Positions 34,558 through 43,522 of a stretch of DNA of 64,000 bases are shown piece by piece. The stretch spans positions 4,402,001 through 4,466,000 of the forward strand of contig CP064963.1 in NCBI GenBank assembly GCA_016699165.1, written 5' to 3'. Under the pieces are notes generated by a model. That model was not told where the DNA came from. It saw nothing but the letters and a program-made list of their open reading frames with translations, and made no database searches. Source of the stretch: Candidatus Melainabacteria bacterium (GTDB taxonomy: Bacteria; Cyanobacteriota; Vampirovibrionia; Obscuribacterales; Obscuribacteraceae). The position numbers and the translations under genes were made by a program. Positions within the stretch are counted from its first letter, which is position 1. Each line of letters starts with the position of its first letter.

Positions 34558-35655
34558 TTATTTGGATGCAACTGGCAGGCTGACAATGAATTTAGAGCCT
34601 TTACCTTCTTCTGACTCGACATTTATAATTCCGCCGTGCAGCTCTACAATTTTTTTGCACATGGCAAGACCCAGACCAGTTCCTGCGTATCTGGTTTCGG
34701 GATGAAGTCTTTGGAACATTCTAAAAATGCGAGTGGAGTCTTCCATCGAGAAACCGATGCCATTGTCTTGCACAATGATATTGGCAAGACCGCCTTCTTT
34801 TTCTGCATAAACTTTGATTTTGGGCGTGGTGCTCTCGGATCTATATTTAATTGCATTAGCCAATAAATTCTGAAAAAGCTGAGTGAGATAGTGAAAATTG
34901 CCGCTCACTTTTGGCAAAGGCTCTACTGTGATTTCCGCTTTGGATTCTCTGATGACAAGCTGAATGTCCTCTTGAACAGAGCTTAGAACTTCATTTAGAT
35001 TGACTGGAACGGCTATGAATTTTTCTCGACCAACAGCACTAAATTTAAGCACATCGTCGATTCGCGCCATTGCTTTTCCAGCGGCAGAATGAATAAAATC
35101 GAGAAACTGCTGAGCTTGCTCATCTAGCTCAGGACCATATTCGTCTTTGAGTAAACGTGAGTAAGTTCCCATGGTGCGCACTGGTTCTTTTAAATCGTGT
35201 GCTGCAATCCAGGCGAATTCTTCCAATTCTTTATTCGATTGCGCAAGTTGCTGCGATGTGCGAAGAAGCTCACTTTCAGCCTGTTTCATCTGAGTAATGT
35301 CGCGAAAAATTGCAGCACCACTACTTACTAATCCTTCTTCATCTTTTATGGCGGATACACTAAGTGATAGATAAATCAGCCTGCCATCGGGAGTGGCGTG
35401 GATGAATTCCAGGTTGTCCATTTTTTTGTCTCTTTTGATACCATCTAAAATGGCGTCACATTCAGAGCCAATAATCTGGCGTAAACCTTTGCCGATAGTG
35501 GACTCAATTGAGTATCCAAAGAGTTGCTGTGCTCCTGAGTTCCAACTTATGACTGTGCCATCCAGCATAAAGCTGATGATAGCGTCTGTACTGGATTCGA
35601 CAATGGCAGCAAGTTGTCTGCTTCTATAGTCTGAAACTTCATTCAAGCTCGTCAA
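34558..35655 (-). CDS. PAS-domain histidine kinase
   Basis: 365 aa from TTG 35655, with GGAG seven bases upstream. An N-terminal PAS domain (about residues 10-125, with DAIISFMLDGTVISWNSGA and the PAC end AAIFRDITQMKQAESEL) is followed by a HisKA dimerisation helix with the phospho-acceptor His in WIAAHDLKEP near residue 153. The HATPase domain has N box NLLANAIKYRS, G1 DNGIGFS and G2 GTGLGLAMCKK. There is no membrane segment, so it is a cytoplasmic sensor. The Rcp1-like receiver at 32436 is the nearest candidate partner. The PAS ligand is unknown. Confidence 0.92.
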   Translation of the reverse strand: MTSLNEVSDYRSRQLAAIVESSTDAIISFMLDGTVISWNSGAQQLFGYSIESTIGKGLRQIIGSECDAILDGIKRDKKMDNLEFIHATPDGRLIYLSLSVSAIKDEEGLVSSGAAIFRDITQMKQAESELLRTSQQLAQSNKELEEFAWIAAHDLKEPVRTMGTYSRLLKDEYGPELDEQAQQFLDFIHSAAGKAMARIDDVLKFSAVGREKFIAVPVNLNEVLSSVQEDIQLVIRESKAEITVEPLPKVSGNFHYLTQLFQNLLANAIKYRSESTTPKIKVYAEKEGGLANIIVQDNGIGFSMEDSTRIFRMFQRLHPETRYAGTGLGLAMCKKIVELHGGIINVESEEGKGSKFIVSLPVASK

Positions 35656-35914
35656 GATGTTTGCTCCGATTGGCGAAAAACATAGTTTAAAGGGACTTTC
35701 GTGTTTTAATCAATTAGCATTTGCATGCGTAACCTGTGCTAAACAAGGCAAAATTGACAAGAGGATCTCCCAGGACTTAGGGCTGCAATGACATAGCTCA
35801 GCTGGCAATGGAACCTGTTTGTTCCTGTTAAAATTGCTTTTGGACTTGTGCAAACTGGGAACAATAGAAAAGGAAACTCTTATCCCAATTAAACTATGAG
35901 TTTTGGAGCAAGAA

Positions 35915-36730
35915 ATGGACAAGAAAACGTTTAAAACCAGCAATCCTGTTTTGAGAGAAGGCGTCTTTGATAAGTCTCAGGAACAAGTCTCGGGTTCTGG
36001 AAGTGGCGTCTCTGGTGCAGCCGCTGATGTAGGTGCGGGTGCTCGAGCATCGGGCGAATCGATGACCTTGCAAGGCACTGTCAACAAAAGCTTCCTTTTG
36101 CTTGCCATAACTGCTATTGCAGCTGGCGTCACCTGGCATTATGCTTTTGCTACTAATCCTGAAAGTCTTATTCCATGGGCTATTGGAAGCTCGATTGTCG
36201 GATTGGTTGTAGGACTTGTCATTTGCATGAATGACAAACTTGCACCGGCTTTATCTCCTTTTTACGCCGCCTTCAAAGGTCTTGCGATTGGATGTATTTC
36301 TGCCTTTTACGAGGCAAAATACCCAGGGCTTGTTGTGCAATCAGTTGGTCTAACTATTTGTGTTTTTCTTGCTTTGCTCTTTGCTTATACATCCAAAATT
36401 GTCAAAGCAACTGAAAATTTCAAATTAGGTGTTATGTCGGCCACAATGGGGATTTTTGTTCTTTATTTAGTCAACATCGTTTGTGTCACGTTCTTTCATT
36501 TGCCAATCAAGCCAATTTACGACACTGGCTTTGTTGGAATTGGATTGAGTCTTTTTATCGTCACCATTGCTGCACTTAATTTAGTGCTTGATTTTGATTT
36601 TATCGAAACAGGCGTGGAGAAGCACGCTCCCAAGCACATGGAGTGGTATGGTGCTTTTGGATTACTGGTTACACTAATTTGGCTCTATGTTGAAATATTG
36701 CGTCTGTTGTATAAATTGCGTAGTAAATAA
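35915..36730 (+). CDS. Bax inhibitor-1/YccA family membrane protein
   Basis: 271 aa from ATG 35915, set by GGAG at 35905-35908; an in-frame TTG at 35903 overlaps that site. A disordered N-terminus with a Gly/Ser run (SGSGSGVSG) is followed by seven membrane helices. The family signature is clear: TLQGTVNKSFLLLAI, the EAKYPGLVVQSV segment, and the C-terminal block LVLDFDFIETG, EWYGAFGLLVTLIWLYVEIL. YccA-type proteins are pH-sensitive calcium leak channels or FtsH modulators. It ends before a strong hairpin terminator. Confidence 0.92.
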   Translation: MDKKTFKTSNPVLREGVFDKSQEQVSGSGSGVSGAAADVGAGARASGESMTLQGTVNKSFLLLAITAIAAGVTWHYAFATNPESLIPWAIGSSIVGLVVGLVICMNDKLAPALSPFYAAFKGLAIGCISAFYEAKYPGLVVQSVGLTICVFLALLFAYTSKIVKATENFKLGVMSATMGIFVLYLVNIVCVTFFHLPIKPIYDTGFVGIGLSLFIVTIAALNLVLDFDFIETGVEKHAPKHMEWYGAFGLLVTLIWLYVEILRLLYKLRSK

Positions 36731-36752
36731 AATAGAGACTATTTCGAATTTT

Positions 36753-36780
36753 ACGAAGGCACCAAATTTGGTGCCTTCGT
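36753..36780 (+). terminator. Hairpin terminator after the YccA-like gene
   Basis: A perfect 28-base palindrome with half-arm ACGAAGGCACCAAA, so a stem of up to 12 pairs with a small loop. It is followed by the T-rich stretch TTGTATT. It lies 22 bases after the stop codon. Confidence 0.8.
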
Positions 36781-36807
36781 TTGTATTGCAAGTATCTAAA
36801 AAATAAA

Positions 36808-36827
36808 CCCACCATTTTATTGGTGGG
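36808..36827. terminator. Second small hairpin in the same intergenic region
   Basis: CCCACCA, loop TTTTAT, TGGTGGG, a seven-pair perfect stem without a good T tract on either side. Its function is uncertain; it may be a secondary terminator or processing site. Confidence 0.4.
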
Positions 36828-36998
36828 AAATGAATTCGGCAGGATTGACCGTTTTAAATTGTTTTTGCCTCGGCGACATTAGTTGGCCATTAGGACTGGT
36901 TTAATTATTAAAAGGTTTACCTGCCGTGTTCATCTTTAATTCTTACCTCTTTTCTAGCACGCTTTTTTTGACCGACGCCAACCACTTGTCTCAGTCAA

Positions 36999-37026
36999 AA
37001 ACGTATTCCGATATCGGATTACGTTT
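36999..37026. repeat. Dispersed palindrome copy 11
   Basis: GTATTCCGATATCGGATTAC (37003-37022), flanked by AAAC and GTTT. It lies in the 408-base space between converging genes, beyond two terminator hairpins. It is the last copy in the window. Confidence 0.92.
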
Positions 37027-37081
37027 TTCGAGACTATAGAGTCAAGCTGGGGCGGTATTTTGAAAGAGGCTAAAATCGACC

Positions 37082-37115
37082 AAAAAAAGAGAGCCGAATT
37101 TAAGTGTCGGCTCTC
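37082..37115 (-). terminator. Rho-independent terminator of the aldehyde dehydrogenase gene
   Basis: On the minus strand: stem GAGAGCCGA with TCGGCTCTC (nine pairs, nine-base loop), followed directly by seven T. It lies 24 bases after the dehydrogenase stop codon. Confidence 0.88.
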
Positions 37116-37138
37116 AGATTTTGCTAGAGAATCAGGAC

Positions 37139-38641
37139 TTATTTTTCAAACCAACCTATTGGTCCTTTGTCCAGATTCACGTTTATTTGCTTCACTTCGG
37201 TGTAAGCGTCAAGTCCGAAGGTTCCCAGTTCACGTCCCCATCCAGATTGACGATAGCCGCCCCATGGCACTTCGTTATAAGTGAAGTGATAGCCATTAAC
37301 CCAGGTGATGCCGCAGCGCAATGCTTTCACCACGCGATGAGCAAGTGCCAGGTCGTTGGTGAAAACAGCTCCGGCTAGACCAAAGTCAGTTCCGTTAGCC
37401 AATTCAATTGCTTCTTCTTCTGTTTTGAATTTCTGCACTACTGCCACTGGTCCAAAAATTTCTTCTTGAACGATGCGCATTTCTGGTTTCACATCAACAA
37501 ACAATGTTGGCTCGACATAATATCCTTGACCATATTTGCCACCAGAAAGAACATTGCCGCCGAAGTCAATTTTGGCACCTTCTTTTTTACCGACTTCAAT
37601 ATAATCGGTAACTGTTTTCAATTGCTGAGTGGAAACAAGTGGACCCATTTCTGTCTCAGGATCATTGCCAGGACCGACTTTAATCTTTTTGGCACGCTCA
37701 GTCATTTTTGTCACGAATTTATCATGGATTGATTCATGAACAACAAAGCGTGAACCAGCAGAACAGACTTGACCAGCGTTGCAGTAGATTGCAAATAAGG
37801 CATAATCAACAGCCGTATCCAAATCCATGTCAGGGAAAACAACCATTGGTGATTTGCCACCTAATTCAAGAGTGACTTTTTTCAAGTTACCCAGAGCAGC
37901 TTGAGCGATGGCTTTACCCGTACGAACTGATCCTGTGAAAGCAACTTTGTCTACCAATTTGCTTTCTGACAAAGGCGCGCCAGCTGTTTTGCCATCTCCT
38001 AGAACGATATTCAAAACACCAGAAGGAAGTCCACATTCGTGCATTAATTCAACTAGACGAATAGTGGAAAGAGGCGTGTATTCACTTGGTTTCAAGACGA
38101 CTGTGTTGCCTGCACCAAGAGATGGAGCGAATTTCCAGCAAGCCATGAGCATTGGAAAATTCCAGGGAACGATTTGTCCGCATACACCAATCGGTTCGCG
38201 AACTACTGTTGTTTCTGAATTGGCTGGAACTGGAACGTGTTGTCCGTTTGGTTTGGTGATGAGTCCTGCATAGTAGCGGAAGCAGTTGGCGGCATCTGAA
38301 ACGTCGTACTGAGCTTCGCGCAATGGTTTGCCCTGGTTCAGTGATTCAAGCTCGGCTAATTCTTCTTGGTGTTCTTCGATTTTGTCAGCAATAGCAAACA
38401 ATACTTTGGCGCGATCGTAAGCGGTCATTCTAGGCCATGGACCTTCGTCAAAAGCTTTGCGTGCGACTTTGATAGCTTTCTCGACCATTTTGGTGTCTGC
38501 TTCTGAAACTTTGCAAAGAGGGCTTCCATCGGCAGGATTGTAGAGTTGACGCTCGGTTGCGCCTTTTTCTGCTTTTCCATCTATAAATGATTGCCATTGA
38601 CGGTCAACATTGACCTTCGATTTAGCGACAGTACTTACCAT
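37139..38641 (-). CDS. NAD(P)-dependent aldehyde dehydrogenase (BetB/ALDH9-like)
   Basis: About 500 aa from ATG 38641 with AGGGGG upstream; a longer frame to 38734 adds 31 residues unlike the family. It oxidises an aldehyde to its acid. The active-site Cys is in AGQVCSAGSR (near residue 289) and the catalytic Glu in LELGGKSP. The cofactor-binding and GSVRTGKAI motifs and the C-terminal TEVKQINVNL are typical of the betaine-aldehyde, aminobutyraldehyde and retinal dehydrogenase group. The physiological substrate cannot be told. It is monocistronic with its own terminator. Confidence 0.95.
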   Translation of the reverse strand: MVSTVAKSKVNVDRQWQSFIDGKAEKGATERQLYNPADGSPLCKVSEADTKMVEKAIKVARKAFDEGPWPRMTAYDRAKVLFAIADKIEEHQEELAELESLNQGKPLREAQYDVSDAANCFRYYAGLITKPNGQHVPVPANSETTVVREPIGVCGQIVPWNFPMLMACWKFAPSLGAGNTVVLKPSEYTPLSTIRLVELMHECGLPSGVLNIVLGDGKTAGAPLSESKLVDKVAFTGSVRTGKAIAQAALGNLKKVTLELGGKSPMVVFPDMDLDTAVDYALFAIYCNAGQVCSAGSRFVVHESIHDKFVTKMTERAKKIKVGPGNDPETEMGPLVSTQQLKTVTDYIEVGKKEGAKIDFGGNVLSGGKYGQGYYVEPTLFVDVKPEMRIVQEEIFGPVAVVQKFKTEEEAIELANGTDFGLAGAVFTNDLALAHRVVKALRCGITWVNGYHFTYNEVPWGGYRQSGWGRELGTFGLDAYTEVKQINVNLDKGPIGWFEK

Positions 38642-38796
38642 TGAGATTAAATCCCCCTTTGAAATAAGGTTTGGAACAAGGATTGAAACAGGGCTGGAGC
38701 CGAGTTCCATCATATATGTGATAAATAGTAACATCTCTGTTATGCTGAAAATTAGTCGTTTCTAATACGTTCCTTATATATAGTGGATTGGTCGGT

Positions 38797-40473
38797 ATGA
38801 AAAATGGAACTCAATGGGATCTATCTGGGCTTCAGCACAGTTTTGTCGTCCAGGGTTTGCGCTATTTAATTGGCGGATTTTTTCTACTTGCCATTCCATT
38901 TTGGACTTATGCTCGCGCCGCTACTATTCAATTCAGCTTTGCAGGCGGAGCACTTGACGCACAGATATTGATTTTGCTCGTTTACATGCTCGTTTGTGTT
39001 CATGGCATTCTTTTCGCCACGCTTGGACCTTTAATTTTGGCTGGTGGACTTGCGTATGTTAAACGTGCACAGATGCTAATCAACTCGAGTGCGCCTGCTA
39101 AGGTCTTGTTAGACTTAAAAATGCGCCAGAGCAAACTGAGTTTAAATGGTGGCACACTCTTAGACGGCACTGTCACTTACGATGATGGCAGCCAGGAAAG
39201 TTTCAAGCTCGTCTGTCGCCATAAGCCAATGGAGCTGCGCAATTTGATTGCTCAAAGCACGCAGGTGGACATGTACGGCGAGCCAAAGTCTAATCCAAAG
39301 CCAAGAGTGTTCGATACACCTTGCGGCTTATTGCTCGAACAACCAAACGAACTAGGTTTAATGCAATCTATCTTTGGATTTAGCGATAAAACAAAATTTT
39401 TAGAGCGTCGCGTAAAAGGAAAAGTGACGTCGCTTGCAATAATGACTTTTGTATATCTTGTGTTCTTGTCGCCGATTAGTTTAAACCTGGGCATGTTCCC
39501 AGCGCATGCCAAGCCGATTCTGTCTATTACTGTCATTGCATCGCTTGTGTTTTTGTTGGCGGATTTTTTAGAAAGTATGAAATTAGCTCGTATGAAAGAA
39601 TCGCTTCAAAAAGTCGATTGTCAGTTCACTTTGCTCAAACGTGGCATTCTGGGATTCTTAAATCCTAAAATTTCCAAAGTCAATGTCATTTTTAAAGATG
39701 ACCGAGAATCATTGCAATCAATTCTATTGCTTGAATCATTCAACAAAGTTCCTGATGGCGAGCCCGTTTATGGAAGTGCATATATCGACGATTCAGGACG
39801 GGTGGTTGGTATTGTTAATGGTGCCACCAGTTTGGTTAAATCGAAAGTGGCAAGCTGGGCAATTGCGCCGGTGGTGTTATATTTGGTGACAATGCCTTTC
39901 TGTATTTCATCCATGCAGCCGGATATAACGAAACAGCACAAATTCAACAATGGCAACGAATACTATCAGCAAGGTGTTTTATATAAAGCTTATGGGTGGA
40001 CCGAGAAAGCAAGAGAAGCCATGATTGAAGCGCAGCGCTTCGAGCCTAATACAGCCAAGAAGGCTCAAATTTATATTCGCACTCATCTGCCTTTGAATCC
40101 AGTTTCAAAAGATGCTGAGCGAATGAACATCAAAGGATACAATTTAATGGCTTCGCGTAAAACGAAAGAGGCAATCGAAGCTTTCAAAAATTGTATGGCA
40201 AAATACCCTGAGTTCGAGTGGCCTTATGGAAATTTGGGTTCGCTCTACATAAAACTTGGAGAATTTGATCAAGCCAGAATCTATCTCGATAAGGCAATTG
40301 CAATCAATCCTGACTATGTAAACGCGCTTCGACACCTGGCTGAGCTTGAGCTTCGTCAAGGACACCGAAAAGAGGCTCTTATGTATCTGGATAAAATTTC
40401 AGCACTGGATAATGGCGATTTTAATCAGTCTGGTGTCGAGATACAGAAATTTGCTATCAAAGCATCTCTTTAG
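38797..40473 (+). CDS. Membrane protein with C-terminal TPR repeats
   Basis: 558 aa from ATG 38797 (a TTG three codons upstream is possible). It has two N-terminal membrane helices (about residues 20-80), a beta-rich soluble domain, two more helices near 210-250, another near 355-375, and then TPR units from about 385 to the end (for example NLGSLYIKLGEFDQARIYLD and KAIAINPDYVNALRHLAELE). The TPR part probably docks partner proteins. No family was recognised for the first half. Its 3' end overlaps the converging acetyltransferase gene by 17 bases. Confidence 0.7.
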   Translation: MKNGTQWDLSGLQHSFVVQGLRYLIGGFFLLAIPFWTYARAATIQFSFAGGALDAQILILLVYMLVCVHGILFATLGPLILAGGLAYVKRAQMLINSSAPAKVLLDLKMRQSKLSLNGGTLLDGTVTYDDGSQESFKLVCRHKPMELRNLIAQSTQVDMYGEPKSNPKPRVFDTPCGLLLEQPNELGLMQSIFGFSDKTKFLERRVKGKVTSLAIMTFVYLVFLSPISLNLGMFPAHAKPILSITVIASLVFLLADFLESMKLARMKESLQKVDCQFTLLKRGILGFLNPKISKVNVIFKDDRESLQSILLLESFNKVPDGEPVYGSAYIDDSGRVVGIVNGATSLVKSKVASWAIAPVVLYLVTMPFCISSMQPDITKQHKFNNGNEYYQQGVLYKAYGWTEKAREAMIEAQRFEPNTAKKAQIYIRTHLPLNPVSKDAERMNIKGYNLMASRKTKEAIEAFKNCMAKYPEFEWPYGNLGSLYIKLGEFDQARIYLDKAIAINPDYVNALRHLAELELRQGHRKEALMYLDKISALDNGDFNQSGVEIQKFAIKASL

Positions 40474-40993
40474 TATCGCTTTCTTGATCTGAATTTAGGT
40501 GTTTGAACATTACAAAAGCATCCACCGCTCCAAGCATGCTGTGGTCAAAGACCTGAGGAAGTGTGCCTACGATATTAAAACCAAGGCTTTTCCAGAGATT
40601 GACGGCTGGTGTGTTGGTTGCAATTACATAATTGAACTGCATCGATTTATAACCTGCATCTTTTGCAATTTCAAAAGAATGAATGCCCAATTGTCTGCCA
40701 AGACCACAGCCTCGGGCATGTTTTGCCACCATATAAGTAGCAGTTGCTACATGAGCACCCCTTCCTGGCCATTGAGGCTTGATCAAGTAAGCACCACCTA
40801 TGGTGTTTGATTCGACGTCGAATGCGACGTGGCTGATGCTATCTTGTTGATGCCAAATTTGCTTAAATTTTTCAAGGCTGGTATCGGCAGGATAAGGAAA
40901 CGAGTCGCCTTGCGCATTTATCTCTAAAAATATTCTGTGCAGTGAGGCGAAGTCTTCTTCAGTTTTGGAGAATGGCACAATTTTAAATGACAT
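40457..40993 (-). CDS. GNAT-family N-acetyltransferase
   Basis: 178 aa from ATG 40993 (MSFKIVPFS), one base after the dapB stop. The acetyl-CoA pyrophosphate-binding motif is present as ARGCGLGRQLG, and the motif-B region reads NTPAVNLWKSLGFNIVGTLP. Members acetylate amines on small molecules or protein N-termini; the substrate is unknown. Coupling to dapB suggests cotranscription, not necessarily a linked pathway. Its end overlaps the converging TPR gene. Confidence 0.88.
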   Translation of the reverse strand: MSFKIVPFSKTEEDFASLHRIFLEINAQGDSFPYPADTSLEKFKQIWHQQDSISHVAFDVESNTIGGAYLIKPQWPGRGAHVATATYMVAKHARGCGLGRQLGIHSFEIAKDAGYKSMQFNYVIATNTPAVNLWKSLGFNIVGTLPQVFDHSMLGAVDAFVMFKHLNSDQESDTKEML

Positions 40994-40994
40994 T

Positions 40995-41789
40995 TTATAA
41001 CTGACCAAAAAGTAAGTTATCCAGACCGCGAACCAGTCCTTTTGTTTTGGTGACCATACGCGCAGCTAAAAGAGTTCCGTCCACATAAGGCCTGGCGCTT
41101 GAACCTGCGTCGTGTCTAATTGTAAGTCTTTCGTCGGGTAGTCCAAAAATTGATTCGAAAGATAATACAAATCCAGGCAAGCGCAAACTGTGAACTGGAG
41201 TCCCTTTTATTTGAGCGCCGCGAGCTTCTTTGTAGCCGGCGGTTTCATCTACAGAGATAGCCATTTTGTTTATTTGTACTTGCGATAATTCTTCTGCCAG
41301 TTCGCGCGCGGTTCCGCTGGGTGCATCGATTTTTTCAGCGTGCGAATAATCAATCACTTCAAAATGAGGAATGTGATTTGCTGCCATGAGCGAAAAACGC
41401 TTGGCTAGGGCCGCTGTGATGGAAAAATTGCCACTTGCTATCACTCCTAGATCTTTTTTGCGGGCTTTTTTTTCTATCTCCTCGAAATCTTCACTTGAAA
41501 GTCCTGAACTTCCCACCACCACATTTACGTTTCTATCGAGTGCCTGGTGCACGTGATCTTTGATTGAAAGAGCGCTTGTATAGTCAATTAAGACATCAAC
41601 TGGATCTAGATTCAGAGCTTCTTCGACAGTGGCATAGACCGATGCGTGTTCGAATTTTTGACCTGCACTTTTGCGTGAAACTGCACTTGCAAGCTCAAAG
41701 TCGCGCGATAAAATCACTGCTTTTCCGATTTCACTTCCTGTCCATCCGGTGATTCCGGCAATGCAAAGGCGAATTTTATTCTCTGTCAT
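40995..41789 (-). CDS. dapB: 4-hydroxy-tetrahydrodipicolinate reductase
   Basis: 264 aa. This is the lysine/meso-diaminopimelate pathway enzyme that reduces HTPA with NAD(P)H. The N-terminal Rossmann motif is GITGWTGSEIGKAV. Family blocks VLIDYTSALS, SGNFSITAAL and VIDYSHAEKIDAPSGTA (the catalytic His and Lys region), and RHDAGSSARPYVDGTLLAA follow. The length is typical. It lies between a TPR protein (stop 41791, ATG 41789) and the GNAT gene, so the three are one operon. Confidence 0.93.
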   Translation of the reverse strand: MTENKIRLCIAGITGWTGSEIGKAVILSRDFELASAVSRKSAGQKFEHASVYATVEEALNLDPVDVLIDYTSALSIKDHVHQALDRNVNVVVGSSGLSSEDFEEIEKKARKKDLGVIASGNFSITAALAKRFSLMAANHIPHFEVIDYSHAEKIDAPSGTARELAEELSQVQINKMAISVDETAGYKEARGAQIKGTPVHSLRLPGFVLSFESIFGLPDERLTIRHDAGSSARPYVDGTLLAARMVTKTKGLVRGLDNLLFGQL

Positions 41790-41790
41790 T

Positions 41791-42720
41791 TTAGCTCTTG
41801 TATTCTTGGTCCAGTTTAGTTATTTCGTCTTGACGCCCTAATTTGCGCAACACTTTTTTGATATTTTCAAGACAATCTTTGAATTGACTGCTTTCAATTC
41901 CAGTCGACTCTTTTTGAATGGCAAGCGATTGTTTGAGCATCTGCAACGCTTTTTCATTTTTACCTTGCAAAGAATATATTCCGGCAACGTTGTTTAAGTC
42001 GCGTGCCACATTACGGTGATGTGAGCCAAGCACTGCTTGGTCCGCTGTAAGCGCTTCTTCAAACGCCTTTTTCGCTTTGCTAATTTCGTTGTGCTTGATA
42101 TACCAGTTACCCAGGCTAGTGTAAGCTGTGCCTAGCTCAGGGTCTTTGGGAAGTTTGCGACGCGACTCTACTACTTGTTTTTGCAAGAAAAGAGATTCGC
42201 GTGAAAGTTCAAGATTATCTAAAACGTTAGACAAGTGCTGAGTGGCGATAATTCGCTCGTCAGGAGATGTATTTTTAGAATTATTCATAATACTTAGCGC
42301 CTTGCGCAAAAGTTTTTCTGCTTCTTCATTTTCACCAAGAGCCGCACTTGAAGAGGCTAGGCGCACCATACTTTCTGCCGTGGACAAATGGTTTGAACCT
42401 AATTCTTTATCACGAATCAAAAGTGCTTGCTTGAAGAATTGGTGCGATTTTTTGTATTCACCAAGTTCAAATAACACCATTCCCAGTTGGTTAAAAACAA
42501 CTGCACGACGGGGATCTTTATCGCTGAATTTCTGCGCTGCATCCATTGCCTCTTCCAGAGTTTTTCGAGCTTGAGGCAATTTGCCTTCAACAAATTCGTT
42601 GGAGCCGCGATCAATTAAATCTTGAAAAGACATTTGAGCGCTCAGGGCGGGAATTAAATTAAAAAGAAACACGCTTTGCAAAGCGATTACTGACACAGAT
42701 ATTTTTGTCTTCAAAAGCAT
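41791..42720 (-). CDS. Secreted TPR (kinesin light chain-like) protein
   Basis: 309 aa from ATG 42720; an in-frame GTG at 42732 is an alternative. A signal peptide (ISVSVIALQSVFLFNLIPALSA) precedes at least five TPRs of the kinesin light chain type, with 42-residue spacing (ELGEYKKSHQFFKQALLIRD, ELGSNHLSTAESMVRLASSS, and a third near KAKKAFEEALTADQ). The pattern suits a periplasmic protein-interaction scaffold. It is followed two bases on by dapB. Confidence 0.85.
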   Translation of the reverse strand: MLLKTKISVSVIALQSVFLFNLIPALSAQMSFQDLIDRGSNEFVEGKLPQARKTLEEAMDAAQKFSDKDPRRAVVFNQLGMVLFELGEYKKSHQFFKQALLIRDKELGSNHLSTAESMVRLASSSAALGENEEAEKLLRKALSIMNNSKNTSPDERIIATQHLSNVLDNLELSRESLFLQKQVVESRRKLPKDPELGTAYTSLGNWYIKHNEISKAKKAFEEALTADQAVLGSHHRNVARDLNNVAGIYSLQGKNEKALQMLKQSLAIQKESTGIESSQFKDCLENIKKVLRKLGRQDEITKLDQEYKS

Positions 42721-42810
42721 TTTGAGTCTCACTTGTGATAGACAGTGATTTTATCATGCTTGATGTGGTCATTTTGTGACTGGGCTAGTTTGATCGAATT
42801 CGACGCTTGA

Positions 42811-43518
42811 CTACTCGATAATTAGTGGAAAACCAAATCTGGCATTGCCGCTATATACTCCGGCAATCTCAGGTGAGAGTATGCTCAGATGAATTTTTGC
42901 CTCAATTGCATCACTTAGAACGAATTCGGGAAAGACTTTGTCGGTTGAAAATTCCTGGCGCTCTACTAAAAAATAACCGCTAATTTTGCCCCAAAAAAAA
43001 TAAACCAAACACAACTCGTTTGCACTCTCGCTCAAAGTCTTCATCGTAATTAGTGAGTGTCTTGGCAGGTCTTTTATATGATCTATAAAATATTTTGCCA
43101 TCTGGATTGGGCTTTCGGTTTGAGCGGGCTCCATGAATTGTCCGATGAAAGCCGATGAAAATGGCAACACAATTGACTCGGGTAACTCATAAATTTGAAT
43201 TTGAGTGGAATCGTCTTTGTTGAGCTGTGTCAATAAAGCTGGCAATGCTTTGTGTGTGTGCTTAATTGCTTCCTGGTTTAAACCGGCATATAAAGCACCT
43301 ACGCACCAGCCAGCATATAAAAGTATTGCGCCTCTAAATTTTTGATGGTCCGAACTTGCTTTTAAAACACCAGTAAATTTTTCAGCATCAAGCCAGTCTG
43401 TAAGTGCATTAACGCCTTTCGTTTTTAAATCCCAATTTAGAATATTCGAGCCAGTTTGGGGAGGTGGAAAAATATCCCCCGCTCTTTTGTAATTAACCGT
43501 ATATGGTGTCAAGCTCAT
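42811..43518 (-). CDS. Uncharacterised protein, possibly PATAN/DUF4388-like
   Basis: 235 aa from ATG 43518 (MSLTPYTVNYKR), four bases after the metalloprotease stop; longer starts overlap that gene. Residues about 30-85 (ALTDWLDAEKFTGVLKASSD followed by GAILLYAGWCVGALYAG) recall the DUF4388/PATAN pattern of cyanobacteria-type regulators, where a helix is followed by GVL and G-I-L/V-Y-A-G strands. The remainder is helical and not recognised. No signal peptide or membrane segment is present. It is apparently cotranscribed with the metalloprotease. Confidence 0.5.
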   Translation of the reverse strand: MSLTPYTVNYKRAGDIFPPPQTGSNILNWDLKTKGVNALTDWLDAEKFTGVLKASSDHQKFRGAILLYAGWCVGALYAGLNQEAIKHTHKALPALLTQLNKDDSTQIQIYELPESIVLPFSSAFIGQFMEPAQTESPIQMAKYFIDHIKDLPRHSLITMKTLSESANELCLVYFFWGKISGYFLVERQEFSTDKVFPEFVLSDAIEAKIHLSILSPEIAGVYSGNARFGFPLIIE

Positions 43519-43522
43519 CGAC

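Noticed and set aside
35780..35860. Sequence resembling the D-arm of a tRNA (TAGCTCAGCTGG)
   Set aside because: No matching acceptor stem, anticodon arm or T-loop GTTC motif follows at the right spacing, so a tRNA is not supported.
676..37026. Palindrome family as rho-independent terminators
   Set aside because: Copies lie inside coding regions and upstream of genes, and lack a consistent T tract; the positions do not fit a general terminator role.
676..37026. Palindrome family as a CRISPR array or a tandem repeat
   Set aside because: Copies are hundreds to thousands of bases apart with no regular spacers or cas genes.
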